This document shows, one piece after another, positions 1 to 7,157 of a stretch of DNA of 13,742 nucleotides (positions within the stretch are counted from its first letter, which is position 1; the number at the start of each line of letters is the position of its first letter). The notes under the pieces were generated by a model, which was given only the letters and a program-made list of their open reading frames with translations, searched no databases and was not told the DNA's origin. This DNA is from Gammaproteobacteria bacterium (GTDB lineage Bacteria > Pseudomonadota > Gammaproteobacteria > GCA-001735895). Position numbers and translations under genes: made by a program. The DNA is taken from NCBI GenBank assembly GCA_015494335.1, contig WGBK01000414.1, positions 1 through 13,742 of the forward strand, read 5' to 3'.

Positions 1-540
1 ATCCTCAACCTGAAACGGCCGGATTTCACCACCGCCAAGCGCCTGTCCGATACCATCAACCGCATCCTCGGTCCGGACAATGCCTTTGCCCAGGACAGCG
101 TGACGGTCAAGATCCGCGCGCCGAAGGATGTATCCCAGCGCGTCGGTTTCATGTCCTTCGTCGAGAACCTGGAATTCCAGCCGGGCGAGGCACCGGCCCG
201 GGTGATCGTCAATTCGCGTACCGGCACCGTGGTCATCGGCAGTCATGTGCGTGTCTATCCGGCCGCGGTGTCCCACGGCAACATGACCGTGACCATCACC
301 AATACCAACCAGGTCAGCCAGCCGGAAGCCCTGTCCGGCGGCCAGACGGTGCAGACGGTACAGTCGCAGATCGATGTCACCCAGGACAACAATCGCATGT
401 TCCTGTTCAACGCCGGCGTGACCCTCGACGAGATCGTGCGCGCGGTCAATCAGGTAGGTGCCTCGCCGGGTGATTTGGTGGCGATTCTGGAGTCCCTGAA
501 GCAGGTTGGCGCGCTTTCTGCAGAGCTGATCATCATCTGA
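1..540 (+). CDS. flgI: Flagellar P-ring protein FlgI, 3' part
   Basis: FlgI forms the periplasmic P-ring that, with the L-ring, acts as a bushing around the flagellar rod. Only the last 179 codons are present; the reading frame is open from base 1, so the start and signal peptide lie outside the window. The visible part carries typical FlgI C-terminal features: a segment reading NSRTGTVVIGSHVRV, followed by a block on a raised-pH/secreted-protein-like low-Cys background, and the near-universal C-terminal end with GDLVAILESLKQVGALSAE followed by LIII and a TGA stop. flgJ follows after 26 bases, the usual order in the flgFGHIJKL operon. The assignment rests on recognised family sequence and context. 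An internal GTG at 100 is not the start, because the frame and homology continue upstream. Confidence 0.96.
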   Translation: MLNLKRPDFTTAKRLSDTINRILGPDNAFAQDSVTVKIRAPKDVSQRVGFMSFVENLEFQPGEAPARVIVNSRTGTVVIGSHVRVYPAAVSHGNMTVTITNTNQVSQPEALSGGQTVQTVQSQIDVTQDNNRMFLFNAGVTLDEIVRAVNQVGASPGDLVAILESLKQVGALSAELIII

Positions 541-566
541 TCCGGAACCGAGCCAGGAACACGCCG

Positions 567-1616
567 ATGCTGCAGACCGAAAATGCCAATCTCTATCTCG
601 ACATGAGCCAGTTCGCCTCGCTCAAGCGCGATGCGCGGGCGGGTTCGGACGGTGCGGCAAAATCGGCGGCGGAACAGTTCGAGGCCCTGTTCCTGCAGCG
701 CATGCTCAAGGACATGCGCGCCGCAGCGCGTTTCGACGACAGCCAGCACAGCAATGCCACGGATTTCTACCAGGAGATGTACGACAAGCAACTGGCCCTG
801 ATGCTGTCGAAGCAGGGGGGCATCGGCATCGCCGATCTGCTGCAGCGGCAGCTGGGCGGAAGTGAAGGGCCGGCCATCCCCGGCGGGCAAGGGCTTGCCG
901 CCGAAACAGGCAAGGGTTTGCCGCTGTATTCGAGACGCGAGCGACATACGTCGTCGGCATTGCCCCTCGACAGCATGCACTATCGCTCGCCCAATCCCGA
1001 GGTGCGCACCCATGCGCTCGATGCCGTGGTGGAGTCATCAGGTTCGACACCGTCCGCAGATGCAGCTCCGGCCTCCCTGGAGAGCGAAACCCTGTTGCCC
1101 TTTGCCGGCTGGGACAGCCCGGATCATTTCGTGCGCGACCTGTGGTCCCATGCCGAGAAGACCGCGGCAAAGCTCGGGGTTTCCACCGAGTTGCTGGTGG
1201 CGCAGTCGGCCCTGGAAACCGGCTGGGGCCGTCATGCCATGCGCCGGCCCGATGGCGGTATTGCCTACAACCTGTTCGGCATCAAGGCCGGCAGCGACTG
1301 GAGCGGCGCCAGCATCACCCGCAGCACGCTGGAATTCCGCGGCGGCGCGATGCAGCGCGAGCAGGCCCGTTTTCGCGCCTACGACAACCTGTCCGAAGCC
1401 TTCGACGACTATGCCCGCTTCCTCGAGACCCGACCCCACTACCGCGCGGCCCTGCAGCACGGAGGCAGCGATGAGCGCTATATCCGTGGCCTGCAGCAGG
1501 GCGGTTACGCCACCGATCCGAACTATGCCGAGAAGGTGCTCGGCATCCTGCGCGGCCAGACCCTGCGCCAGGCCCTGGCCGCCATCGATACCGTGAAGGA
1601 GAACGCACATGTCTGA
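567..1616 (+). CDS. flgJ: FlgJ, rod-binding/capping protein with peptidoglycan hydrolase domain
   Basis: FlgJ helps assemble the rod in the periplasm and opens the peptidoglycan layer for it. The 349-residue protein has both classical halves. Residues about 30-95 are the rod-binding domain (AAEQFEALFLQRMLKDMRAA and the DFYQEMYDKQLA stretch). A low-complexity linker spans about 100-180. Residues about 184-332 are a glucosaminidase-type (GH73) domain with SALETGWG, whose Glu217 is the expected catalytic acid, NLFGIK at 235-240, and a FRAYD segment at 269-273. This is the two-domain gamma/betaproteobacterial form, not the short alphaproteobacterial one. The start at 567 has AGGAA at 555-559 as a ribosome binding site; an in-frame ATG at 603 is a less likely alternative. 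The stop overlaps the flgK start by 8 bases, which suggests translational coupling. Confidence 0.97.
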   Translation: MLQTENANLYLDMSQFASLKRDARAGSDGAAKSAAEQFEALFLQRMLKDMRAAARFDDSQHSNATDFYQEMYDKQLALMLSKQGGIGIADLLQRQLGGSEGPAIPGGQGLAAETGKGLPLYSRRERHTSSALPLDSMHYRSPNPEVRTHALDAVVESSGSTPSADAAPASLESETLLPFAGWDSPDHFVRDLWSHAEKTAAKLGVSTELLVAQSALETGWGRHAMRRPDGGIAYNLFGIKAGSDWSGASITRSTLEFRGGAMQREQARFRAYDNLSEAFDDYARFLETRPHYRAALQHGGSDERYIRGLQQGGYATDPNYAEKVLGILRGQTLRQALAAIDTVKENAHV

Positions 1617-3543
1617 CCTGCTCAACACCGCCGTCAGCGGGCTGATGACCTACCAGCGCGCCCTCGGCACCGTCAGCCACAACATCAGCAACGTCAATAC
1701 CCCCGGCTACAGCCGTCAGAGCGCCGACCTGGTCACACGCAACCCGCAATACATTGGCGGCAACTACCTGGGCAGCGGCGTCAACATCCAGGCGGTCAGC
1801 CGCTATTACGACCAGTTCATGACCGACTCGGTGCGCGACAGCAATTCTTCCTTCTACCGCCTGGAGAAGTTTTCCGCCCTGGCCAGCAATATCGATGACA
1901 TCCTGGCCGACCCGGTGGGCGGCATCTCGCCGATCCTGCAGGATTTCTTCACCGCGGTGCAGGGGGTGTCTGACGACCCGGCATCGACCACGGCGCGGCT
2001 GCACATGATCAACACCGCCAATGCCCTGGCCAACCGCATGCAGACTTTCGATACCCGGCTGCAGCAGCTGGAAACCAATTCCGCCACCGACATCCGCACA
2101 ACGGTGGAGGAGATCAACGACCTGGTCGAGGGTATCCGCAAGATCAACGTGACGATGGAAGAAATGGCCCGTGCCAACGGCGCTACCGAGCAGTCGGCCG
2201 ACCTGCTGGACCAGCGCGATGCGCTGATCGACGAGTTGTCGAAGAAGATCAGCGTCAATGTCGTCAACGGCGAGAGCCCGAACGAGATCAGCATCATGAT
2301 CGGCAACGGACAGACCGTGCTCAACGGCATGAATGCCTTTCGCCTGGTGGCGCAGCCGGATGCCGCCGATCCGCGCCGGGACGTGATCGTCTACGAAGGC
2401 GTCATCAACCAGCAGGACATCAGCGCGCACCTGACCGGTGGCGAGCTGGGCGGTCTGCTCGATTTCCGCTCCGAGGTGCTCAATGTGGCGCGCAACTCCC
2501 TCGGACGCGTGGCGGCCGGCCTGGCCGAGAGCTTCAATGCCCAGCACCGCGAAGGCATGGATCTCAACGGTAACCTGGGGGGCGATTTCTTCGCCTATTC
2601 CGGGCCGGTGACGACGCCCTTTTCCACCAACAGCGGCAGTGCCACGGTCAGCGCGACCATCACCGATGTCACTCAACTGACTCGAGAGGACTATACCCTC
2701 TACTACGACGGCGCCAACTGGCAACTGACCGCGGGCAATGGTACCAGCATCAGCGTCGCCGATGCCTCGCCGGCCAACACGGTGATCGATTTCGAGGGCA
2801 TCCAGGTCACCATCGATGGCGCCAGCGCCCCGGCGGTGGGCGATCAGTTCACGATCCGGCCGACCCTCGATGCGCCGCGCGAATTCCGTGTGCTGATCGA
2901 TGATCCTAATCGGATCGCTGCCGCCGGGCCGGTGCGCGCCGAGTCATCGTTGCAGAATCTCGGCGATGTGTCGATAACCCAGCCAGAGGTGCTCGATTCT
3001 TCCAACCCCAACCTGCTCAATACGGTGAACCTGGTGTTCGACAACCCGGCCACGACCTTTACCGCGGATGCGGCGGTGACCACCGGCGGCGTGACCTACG
3101 CGGCCGGCGCGGCGATCCCCTGGAGCAACGACATGCAGATCGAGGTCAACGGTTGGCGCGCGCAACTCAGCGGGCAGCCCCAGCCGGGCGATCGTCTGCT
3201 GGCAGAGGCCAATCTTGGCGGCGATGGTGACAACCGCAATGCGCTGGCGCTGGCCGGTCTGCAGGCACGGGGCCTGTTCGATGGCGGGCGTGCCAGCTAC
3301 CAGGAGGCTTATGCCAGTTTCGTCGGCGAGATCGGGACTCTCACGGCCACGGCGAATGTGGAGCGGGATGCTCAGCAATCCCTGTTGACCCAGGCCGAGG
3401 ACCGGCGCAGCAGCTTTGTCGGCGTCAACCTCGACGAGGAGGCTGCGGACATGATCCGTTTCCAGCAGGCTTATGAAGCCACCGCCCGCGTCATCGCCAC
3501 GGCGCAGACGGTATTCGACACCCTGATCAACTCGGTACGCTGA
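1609..3543 (+). CDS. flgK: Flagellar hook-associated protein 1, FlgK
   Basis: FlgK is the first hook-filament junction protein, exported through the flagellar type III apparatus and assembled on the distal end of the hook. The 644 residues begin with the rod/hook family signature (LLNTAVSGLMTYQRALG, then HNISNVNTPGYSRQ) and end with the matching amphipathic helix (NLDEEAADMIRFQQAYEATA ... VFDTLINSVR). The central part holds two beta-rich modules, about 344-419 (ending IDGASAPAVGDQFTIRP) and about 470-530 (ending LSGQPQPGDRL), similar to each other and to one in FlgL. At 644 residues it is longer than the roughly 550-residue enteric FlgK because of this middle. AAGGAG at 1596-1601 is the ribosome binding site and lies inside flgJ. 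flgL follows two bases after the stop. Confidence 0.97.
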   Translation: MSDLLNTAVSGLMTYQRALGTVSHNISNVNTPGYSRQSADLVTRNPQYIGGNYLGSGVNIQAVSRYYDQFMTDSVRDSNSSFYRLEKFSALASNIDDILADPVGGISPILQDFFTAVQGVSDDPASTTARLHMINTANALANRMQTFDTRLQQLETNSATDIRTTVEEINDLVEGIRKINVTMEEMARANGATEQSADLLDQRDALIDELSKKISVNVVNGESPNEISIMIGNGQTVLNGMNAFRLVAQPDAADPRRDVIVYEGVINQQDISAHLTGGELGGLLDFRSEVLNVARNSLGRVAAGLAESFNAQHREGMDLNGNLGGDFFAYSGPVTTPFSTNSGSATVSATITDVTQLTREDYTLYYDGANWQLTAGNGTSISVADASPANTVIDFEGIQVTIDGASAPAVGDQFTIRPTLDAPREFRVLIDDPNRIAAAGPVRAESSLQNLGDVSITQPEVLDSSNPNLLNTVNLVFDNPATTFTADAAVTTGGVTYAAGAAIPWSNDMQIEVNGWRAQLSGQPQPGDRLLAEANLGGDGDNRNALALAGLQARGLFDGGRASYQEAYASFVGEIGTLTATANVERDAQQSLLTQAEDRRSSFVGVNLDEEAADMIRFQQAYEATARVIATAQTVFDTLINSVR

Positions 3544-3545
3544 CC

Positions 3546-4745
3546 ATGCGCATTTCCACCAGCCAGTTCTATCTCCAGGGCCTGCAGGCCTTCGGCAACC
3601 AGCAGGTCAAGCTGGCCAAGCTGCAGGAACAGATTTCCACCGGTGTTCGCATCGCCAATCCCTCCGACGATCCGGCCGGTGCCGCGCGGGTGCTGGAGCT
3701 GGAGCAGGAGATCAAGCTGCACGAGCAGTACCAGACCAACATCACGCTGGCCGACCAGCGTCTGAGCCTACAGGATTCCACGCTGCAGGGCGCCGAGAAC
3801 CTGCTGCAGCGGGTGCGCGAGCTGGCCATCCACGGCAACAACGCCAGCCTCGACGAGGTTTCGCGCAATGCCATTGCCGACGAACTGGACCAGCGTCGTC
3901 AGGAATTGCTGTCGCTGGCCAATACGGTCGATTCCAACGGCGATTTCTTGTTTGCCGGTTTCCAGAACCAGCAGCGCCCCTTCGAGTTCGTGCAGACCGG
4001 CTCCGTGGAGCATGTGCAGTTCAATGGTGACGAGGGCGAACGCTGGGTGCAGATCAGCCAATCACGACAGATCAATACCGATACCCTGGGCAAGCCTTTG
4101 TTCATGGAGGTGGAAAGCAGTGCCGCCCTCAATGAACAGGCCGATGCTGCCAATGCCGGTAGCGGGGTGATCGCGCCGGCCAGTGTCATCGATCATTCGG
4201 TCTATGTGCCCGGTGAATACCGGATCGTTTTCACTGCGGCCAATACCTATGATGTGGTCGATGTCGCCGCCGGTACTAATATCGTCACCGGCGCCACCTA
4301 CAGCGACAGCCAGCCGATCGAATTTCAGGGCATCCGCACTTCCATTACCGGTGCGCCGGCGGCAGGGGACAGCTTTACCATCCGTCCCGGGCAATACCAG
4401 GATGTGTTCGAGATCATCGACAATCTTTCCTGGACTCTGCGCCAGGCCACCACGGATGCACAGCGATCCGCCAACTATGCACAGGCCCTCAACGACCTGG
4501 ATTCGGCCTACCAGAATCTGCTCGAGGGTCGTACCAGCATCGGCGGAAGAATGAATGCCCTCGATGCCCAGAAGGACGACAACGAGGCCTTCATCGTCAC
4601 CACCACCAAGACCGTGGGTGAGATCCGTGACACCGACCTGGCCGAGGCCATTAGCCAGCTGACTCTCGAACAGACCACCCTCGATGCAGCCCAGGCCGTG
4701 TTCGCCCGCATCACCAGCTCCAGCCTTTTCAACTTCCTGCGTTGA
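3546..4745 (+). CDS. flgL: Flagellar hook-associated protein 3, FlgL
   Basis: FlgL is the second junction protein, sitting between FlgK and the first flagellin subunits. The 399 residues show the flagellin-like ends of the family: an N-terminal helix with MRISTSQFYLQGLQAFGNQQ and STGVRIANPSDDPAGAARVLELE, a D1 helix with ENLLQRVRELAIHGNNASLDE, and a C-terminal helix (DLAEAISQLTLEQTTLDAAQ ... SLFNFLR). An inserted beta module at about 216-283 (IEFQGIRTSITGAPAAGDSF then TIRP) resembles the modules in FlgK and makes the protein longer than the roughly 310-residue enteric FlgL. There is no strong Shine-Dalgarno and only two bases separate it from flgK, so translation is probably coupled to flgK. 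It is the last gene of the upstream operon: the next 258 bases are the flagellin control region. Confidence 0.96.
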   Translation: MRISTSQFYLQGLQAFGNQQVKLAKLQEQISTGVRIANPSDDPAGAARVLELEQEIKLHEQYQTNITLADQRLSLQDSTLQGAENLLQRVRELAIHGNNASLDEVSRNAIADELDQRRQELLSLANTVDSNGDFLFAGFQNQQRPFEFVQTGSVEHVQFNGDEGERWVQISQSRQINTDTLGKPLFMEVESSAALNEQADAANAGSGVIAPASVIDHSVYVPGEYRIVFTAANTYDVVDVAAGTNIVTGATYSDSQPIEFQGIRTSITGAPAAGDSFTIRPGQYQDVFEIIDNLSWTLRQATTDAQRSANYAQALNDLDSAYQNLLEGRTSIGGRMNALDAQKDDNEAFIVTTTKTVGEIRDTDLAEAISQLTLEQTTLDAAQAVFARITSSSLFNFLR

Positions 4746-4753
4746 GGGTTTGA

Positions 4754-4815
4754 CGGATGGCAGCGAAGGTTTGGCGAGGCATGAGTTAAGAGCTTGCCAG
4801 ACTCAAGGCCATCCG
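4754..4815. other. Long-loop inverted repeat between flgL and the fliC promoters
   Basis: CGGATGGC at 4754-4761 is an exact inverted copy of GCCATCCG at 4808-4815 (8 bp, 46-base loop). A second nested pair, TGAGT at 4782-4786 and ACTCA at 4801-4805, lies inside. The structure starts nine bases after the flgL stop and ends four bases before the first sigma28 -35 box. It could be a terminator or 3'-end stabiliser of the flg operon transcript, or a binding site. There is no T-run directly behind it (the TTTTT at 4826-4830 is eleven bases away), so it is not a classical intrinsic terminator. Its role is inferred only. Confidence 0.4.
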
Positions 4816-4819
4816 AATC

Positions 4820-4846
4820 TAAAGGTTTTTCTCTCCCGGCCGATAC
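4820..4846 (+). promoter_or_regulatory. Distal sigma28 (FliA) promoter of fliC
   Basis: TAAAGGTT at 4820-4827, an 11-base spacer, and GCCGATAC at 4839-4846. Each box matches the enteric sigma28 consensus (TAAAGTTT, N11, GCCGATAA) at seven of eight positions with the exact consensus spacing. Transcription would begin near 4852 and give a fliC leader of about 150 bases. A short CCCTT/AAGGG stem (4846-4858) lies at the expected start site. This agrees with the known FliA dependence of flagellin genes. Confidence 0.85.
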
Positions 4847-4880
4847 CCTTGGCAAGGGGACGAACGGTCACAAATTTCCC

Positions 4881-4907
4881 TAAGGTTTTTTTCTTCGTGG
4901 CCGTTAA
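4881..4907 (+). promoter_or_regulatory. Proximal sigma28 (FliA) promoter of fliC
   Basis: TAAGGTTT at 4881-4888, an 11-base spacer, and GCCGTTAA at 4900-4907. Each box again matches the sigma28 consensus at seven of eight positions. It lies 61 bases downstream of the distal promoter in the same orientation. Transcription would begin near 4914, giving a leader of about 90 bases that starts a few bases before the hairpin at 4921-4942. Which of the two promoters dominates cannot be told from sequence. Confidence 0.83.
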
Positions 4908-4920
4908 CCCTCTTGAACGG

Positions 4921-4942
4921 GGAATCCGCAGATCGGATTTCC
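4921..4942 (+). other. Leader hairpin in the fliC 5' untranslated region
   Basis: GGAATCCG (4921-4928) pairs with CGGATTTCC (4934-4942), leaving one bulged T and a five-base loop. The predicted start site of the proximal promoter is only about seven bases upstream, so the hairpin would sit close to the 5' end of the flagellin mRNA, a position that commonly protects transcripts from 5'-end-dependent decay. The function is inferred; the pairing is read directly from the sequence. Confidence 0.5.
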
Positions 4943-5003
4943 GCAACTTTACCAACGGTATCCGGCGCTGTAACAGGCGCAACTAGCTCAGGAGAAACAA
5001 GCT

Positions 5004-6518
5004 ATGCCACAGTTCATCAACACCAACGCCTACTCGCTCAACGCGCAGCGCAATCTGAATACCTCGCAGAATTCGCTGGCCACCTCGCTGCAGCGACTGT
5101 CTTCCGGTCTGCGCATCAACTCCGCGCGTGACGACGCCGCCGGTCTGGCGATCTCCGACCGCCTGACCTCCCAGATCCGCGGTCTCAACCAGGCCGTGCG
5201 CAATGCCAATGACGGCATTTCCCTGGCCCAGGTCGCGGAAGGCGCGCTGCAGGAATCCACCAACATCCTACAGCGCATGCGTGAACTCTCCATCCAGTCC
5301 GCCAACGGCTCCAACTCCGATTCGGACCGCGCCGCACTGCAATCCGAGGTTTCCCAGCTGCAGGCGGAACTGACCCGTATCGCCGACACCACCGCCTTCG
5401 GCGGACGCAAGCTGTTCGACGGCACCTTTGGTCAGGCCCAGTTCCAGGTCGGTGCTGAAGCCAACCAGACCATCGCCTTCGCCCTGCGCGACACCGATGC
5501 GACCCAGATCGGTATCTATCGTGCCGATCTCGACAGTGCCACCGCAAATACCGGCCTCGGCCGCGCGGTAGCAGCTGCTGCAAATACTGCCGGAGCCAAC
5601 TCCGTGGCGGCTGGCACCCTGACCCTGACCGGCGAAGGCACGGCCACCGCGAATGTTGCGGCGAATTCCTCGGCTCGCGAAGTGGCTTCCGTGGTCAATG
5701 CGGAATCCTCCACCACGGGCATTACGGCCGATGCGCGTACCGTGGCCCAGTTCGGCGGCGTAACCACAGCCGGCAACCTCAGCTTCACGCTGACCGCGGA
5801 TACGGGTTCCACCACCAGTTCGGCCACCATCAGCGCCACAGTGACTTCCACCAGTGATCTGACGGCCCTGGCCAATGCCATCAATGCCGAATCCGGCACC
5901 ACCGGTATCCAGGCCACCATCGACGATTCGGGCGCCACCATTTCCCTGATCAGCGAGAACGGCGATGACATCGTCATCGAAGGGTTCGTGAACTCCGGTG
6001 GTGGTAATGCAACCGTGACCAGCCGCAATTACGACAACACGACCTCCGGTGATGCCATCACCCTGACCGGCGACGGTGCCGCGGCTTCTACCGACTCCAC
6101 CCGCGTCATCGGTGAAGTCCAGCTGGCCAGCACCAAGGCCTTCTCGGTAACCGCCAGCGATGCTTCGCTGAATGATGTGACCACCGCCGAAACCGGTAGC
6201 CTGGCCAGTGCTGCCGATGTGGATATCTCCACCGTGGCCGGCTCCCAGTCCGCCATCGGCATCATCGACGGCGCGCTGAACCAGATCGACTCCCTGCGCG
6301 CCGATCTGGGTGCGGTGCAGAACCGCCTCAGTTCTACCATCTCCAACCTGCAGAATGTTGCCGAAAACGTGTCCTCGGCCCGTTCGCAGATTCGTGATGC
6401 GGACTTCGCCAAGGAGACCGCGGAGCTGACCCGCAACCAGATCCTGCAGCAGGCCGGTATCGCGATGCTGTCGCAAGCCAACGCCCAGCCGCAGAATGTT
6501 CTCTCGCTGCTGCAGTAA
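5004..6518 (+). CDS. fliC: Flagellin (filament subunit) FliC
   Basis: This is the major filament protein, exported through the hollow flagellum and polymerised under the cap. The 504 residues have the conserved D0/D1 ends: PQFINTNAYSLNAQRNL and SLQRLSSGLRINSARDDAAG at the N-terminus, and RSQIRDADFAKETAELTRNQ plus QANAQPQNVLSLLQ at the C-terminus. The Q90-I97 helix segment (QRMRELSI) matches the region that TLR5 recognises in enteric flagellins. Residues about 170-405 are the variable, surface-exposed part, rich in Thr, Ser, Ala and Gly, with two flagellin IN-type modules (about 203-250 and 258-330). No Cys or Trp is present, as is usual for flagellins. AGGAG at 4990-4994 is a good ribosome binding site. 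It sits alone behind two sigma28 promoters and before a strong hairpin, as expected for a very highly expressed monocistronic unit. Confidence 0.98.
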   Translation: MPQFINTNAYSLNAQRNLNTSQNSLATSLQRLSSGLRINSARDDAAGLAISDRLTSQIRGLNQAVRNANDGISLAQVAEGALQESTNILQRMRELSIQSANGSNSDSDRAALQSEVSQLQAELTRIADTTAFGGRKLFDGTFGQAQFQVGAEANQTIAFALRDTDATQIGIYRADLDSATANTGLGRAVAAAANTAGANSVAAGTLTLTGEGTATANVAANSSAREVASVVNAESSTTGITADARTVAQFGGVTTAGNLSFTLTADTGSTTSSATISATVTSTSDLTALANAINAESGTTGIQATIDDSGATISLISENGDDIVIEGFVNSGGGNATVTSRNYDNTTSGDAITLTGDGAAASTDSTRVIGEVQLASTKAFSVTASDASLNDVTTAETGSLASAADVDISTVAGSQSAIGIIDGALNQIDSLRADLGAVQNRLSSTISNLQNVAENVSSARSQIRDADFAKETAELTRNQILQQAGIAMLSQANAQPQNVLSLLQ

Positions 6519-6556
6519 GCGGGGGGTGAACTGAAACGGTTCCATTCAGACCCGTT

Positions 6557-6586
6557 CCCGGGGTGGCCGCCAGGCCCCCCGGGTTT
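6557..6586 (+). terminator. GC-rich hairpin terminator or attenuator after fliC
   Basis: CCCGGGG-T-GGCC (6557-6568) pairs with GGCCCCCCGGG (6573-6583): 11 base pairs, one bulged T and a four-base loop. An outer extension pairs ACCCG (6550-6554) with CGGGT (6588-6592). Only TTT follows the main stem, so termination may be incomplete. That would let some RNA polymerase continue into flaG, 27 bases beyond. The stem could also act as a 3' stabiliser of the flagellin message. Confidence 0.7.
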
Positions 6587-6609
6587 GCGGGTTCAAGAGG
6601 TGACACATC

Positions 6610-7002
6610 ATGGTTAACGATATCAGCAATGGCATGACGGCCCAGGGTACGGCGCCGGTGCAAACCGATGCAGCGGATGCGCAGAATCCTCCGGCCTCGA
6701 TGACCCGTCCGGCCGTGTCCGAAGCGACCCGCGTGGAACAGACCGTTGGTCCCAGCGAGACCGCTCAGGCAACGCCTGGCTCCCAGGCCATCAGTGAGAC
6801 CGTCTCCCGGCTCAACGAGGCGGTACAGGTGGTCAAGCGTGACCTGCAGTTTCGCGTCGATGACGAAAGCGGGCGCACGGTGATTACCGTTCTCGACAGC
6901 GAGACGGAAGAAGTGATCCGCCAGATTCCGCCGGAACAGGTACTGACCCTGGCCGAGAACATCGAATCCCTGAAGGGTGTCCTTTTCAGCGCCGAAGCCT
7001 GA
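6610..7002 (+). CDS. flaG: FlaG family flagellar protein
   Basis: FlaG proteins are small factors encoded next to flagellin or fliD and linked to filament length control; the biochemical role is not settled. The 130-residue protein has a polar, Ala/Thr/Pro-rich N-terminal half with no recognisable fold. The typical FlaG C-terminal domain runs from about 62 to 127: VSRLNEAVQVVKRDLQFRVD, a two-strand segment TVITVLDSETEEVIRQIPPE, and a closing helix VLTLAENIESLKG. AAGAGGTG at 6595-6602 is a strong ribosome binding site for the ATG at 6610. No own promoter is visible in the 91 bases after fliC, so expression probably comes from read-through of the fliC hairpin. It lies in the fliC-flaG-fliD order seen in Pseudomonas and Vibrio. 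Confidence 0.92.
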   Translation: MVNDISNGMTAQGTAPVQTDAADAQNPPASMTRPAVSEATRVEQTVGPSETAQATPGSQAISETVSRLNEAVQVVKRDLQFRVDDESGRTVITVLDSETEEVIRQIPPEQVLTLAENIESLKGVLFSAEA

Positions 7003-7006
7003 AAAA

Positions 7007-7022
7007 TGGACTGAAACTTGCA
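7007..7022 (+). promoter_or_regulatory. Candidate sigma54 promoter for fliD-fliS-fliT
   Basis: TGGACTGAAACTTGCA has the invariant GG and GC of the -24/-12 boxes separated by exactly ten bases, with a full TTGCA at -12 and G at the conserved position after the -24 box; the CAC of TGGCAC is replaced by ACT. It starts four bases after the flaG stop. Transcription would start near 7033 and leave a leader of about 190 bases before fliD. Sigma54/FleQ control of fliD-containing operons is plausible from polar-flagellum regulation, but no FleQ site was identified here. Confidence 0.6.
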
Positions 7023-7118
7023 TAATTGCATTGTACTGCGGGAATAGATTTCCGCGGCACGAGCAAGACCGTGAATTCGCCAGCCCGTTTCACCCGAGAC
7101 GCGCCGGCAGGAAACCGA

Positions 7119-7141
7119 CCGATGGTCCGGTTTTCCATCGG
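7119..7141. other. Inverted repeat in the fliD leader, upstream copy
   Basis: CCGATGG (7119-7125) and CCATCGG (7135-7141) are exact inverted copies with a nine-base gap. The dyad sits just upstream of a perfect TATAAT (7158-7163), covering the place where a -35 box would be. It could be an operator or an RNA stem in a leader transcribed from the sigma54 promoter. No function can be assigned. Confidence 0.35.
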
Positions 7142-7157
7142 GCCGTGTTCTGCGGCC

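Noticed and set aside
7054..7072. GGCACGAGCAAG resembling a sigma54 -24 box
   Set aside because: No GC dinucleotide at the required distance; the motif at 7007-7022 fits much better.
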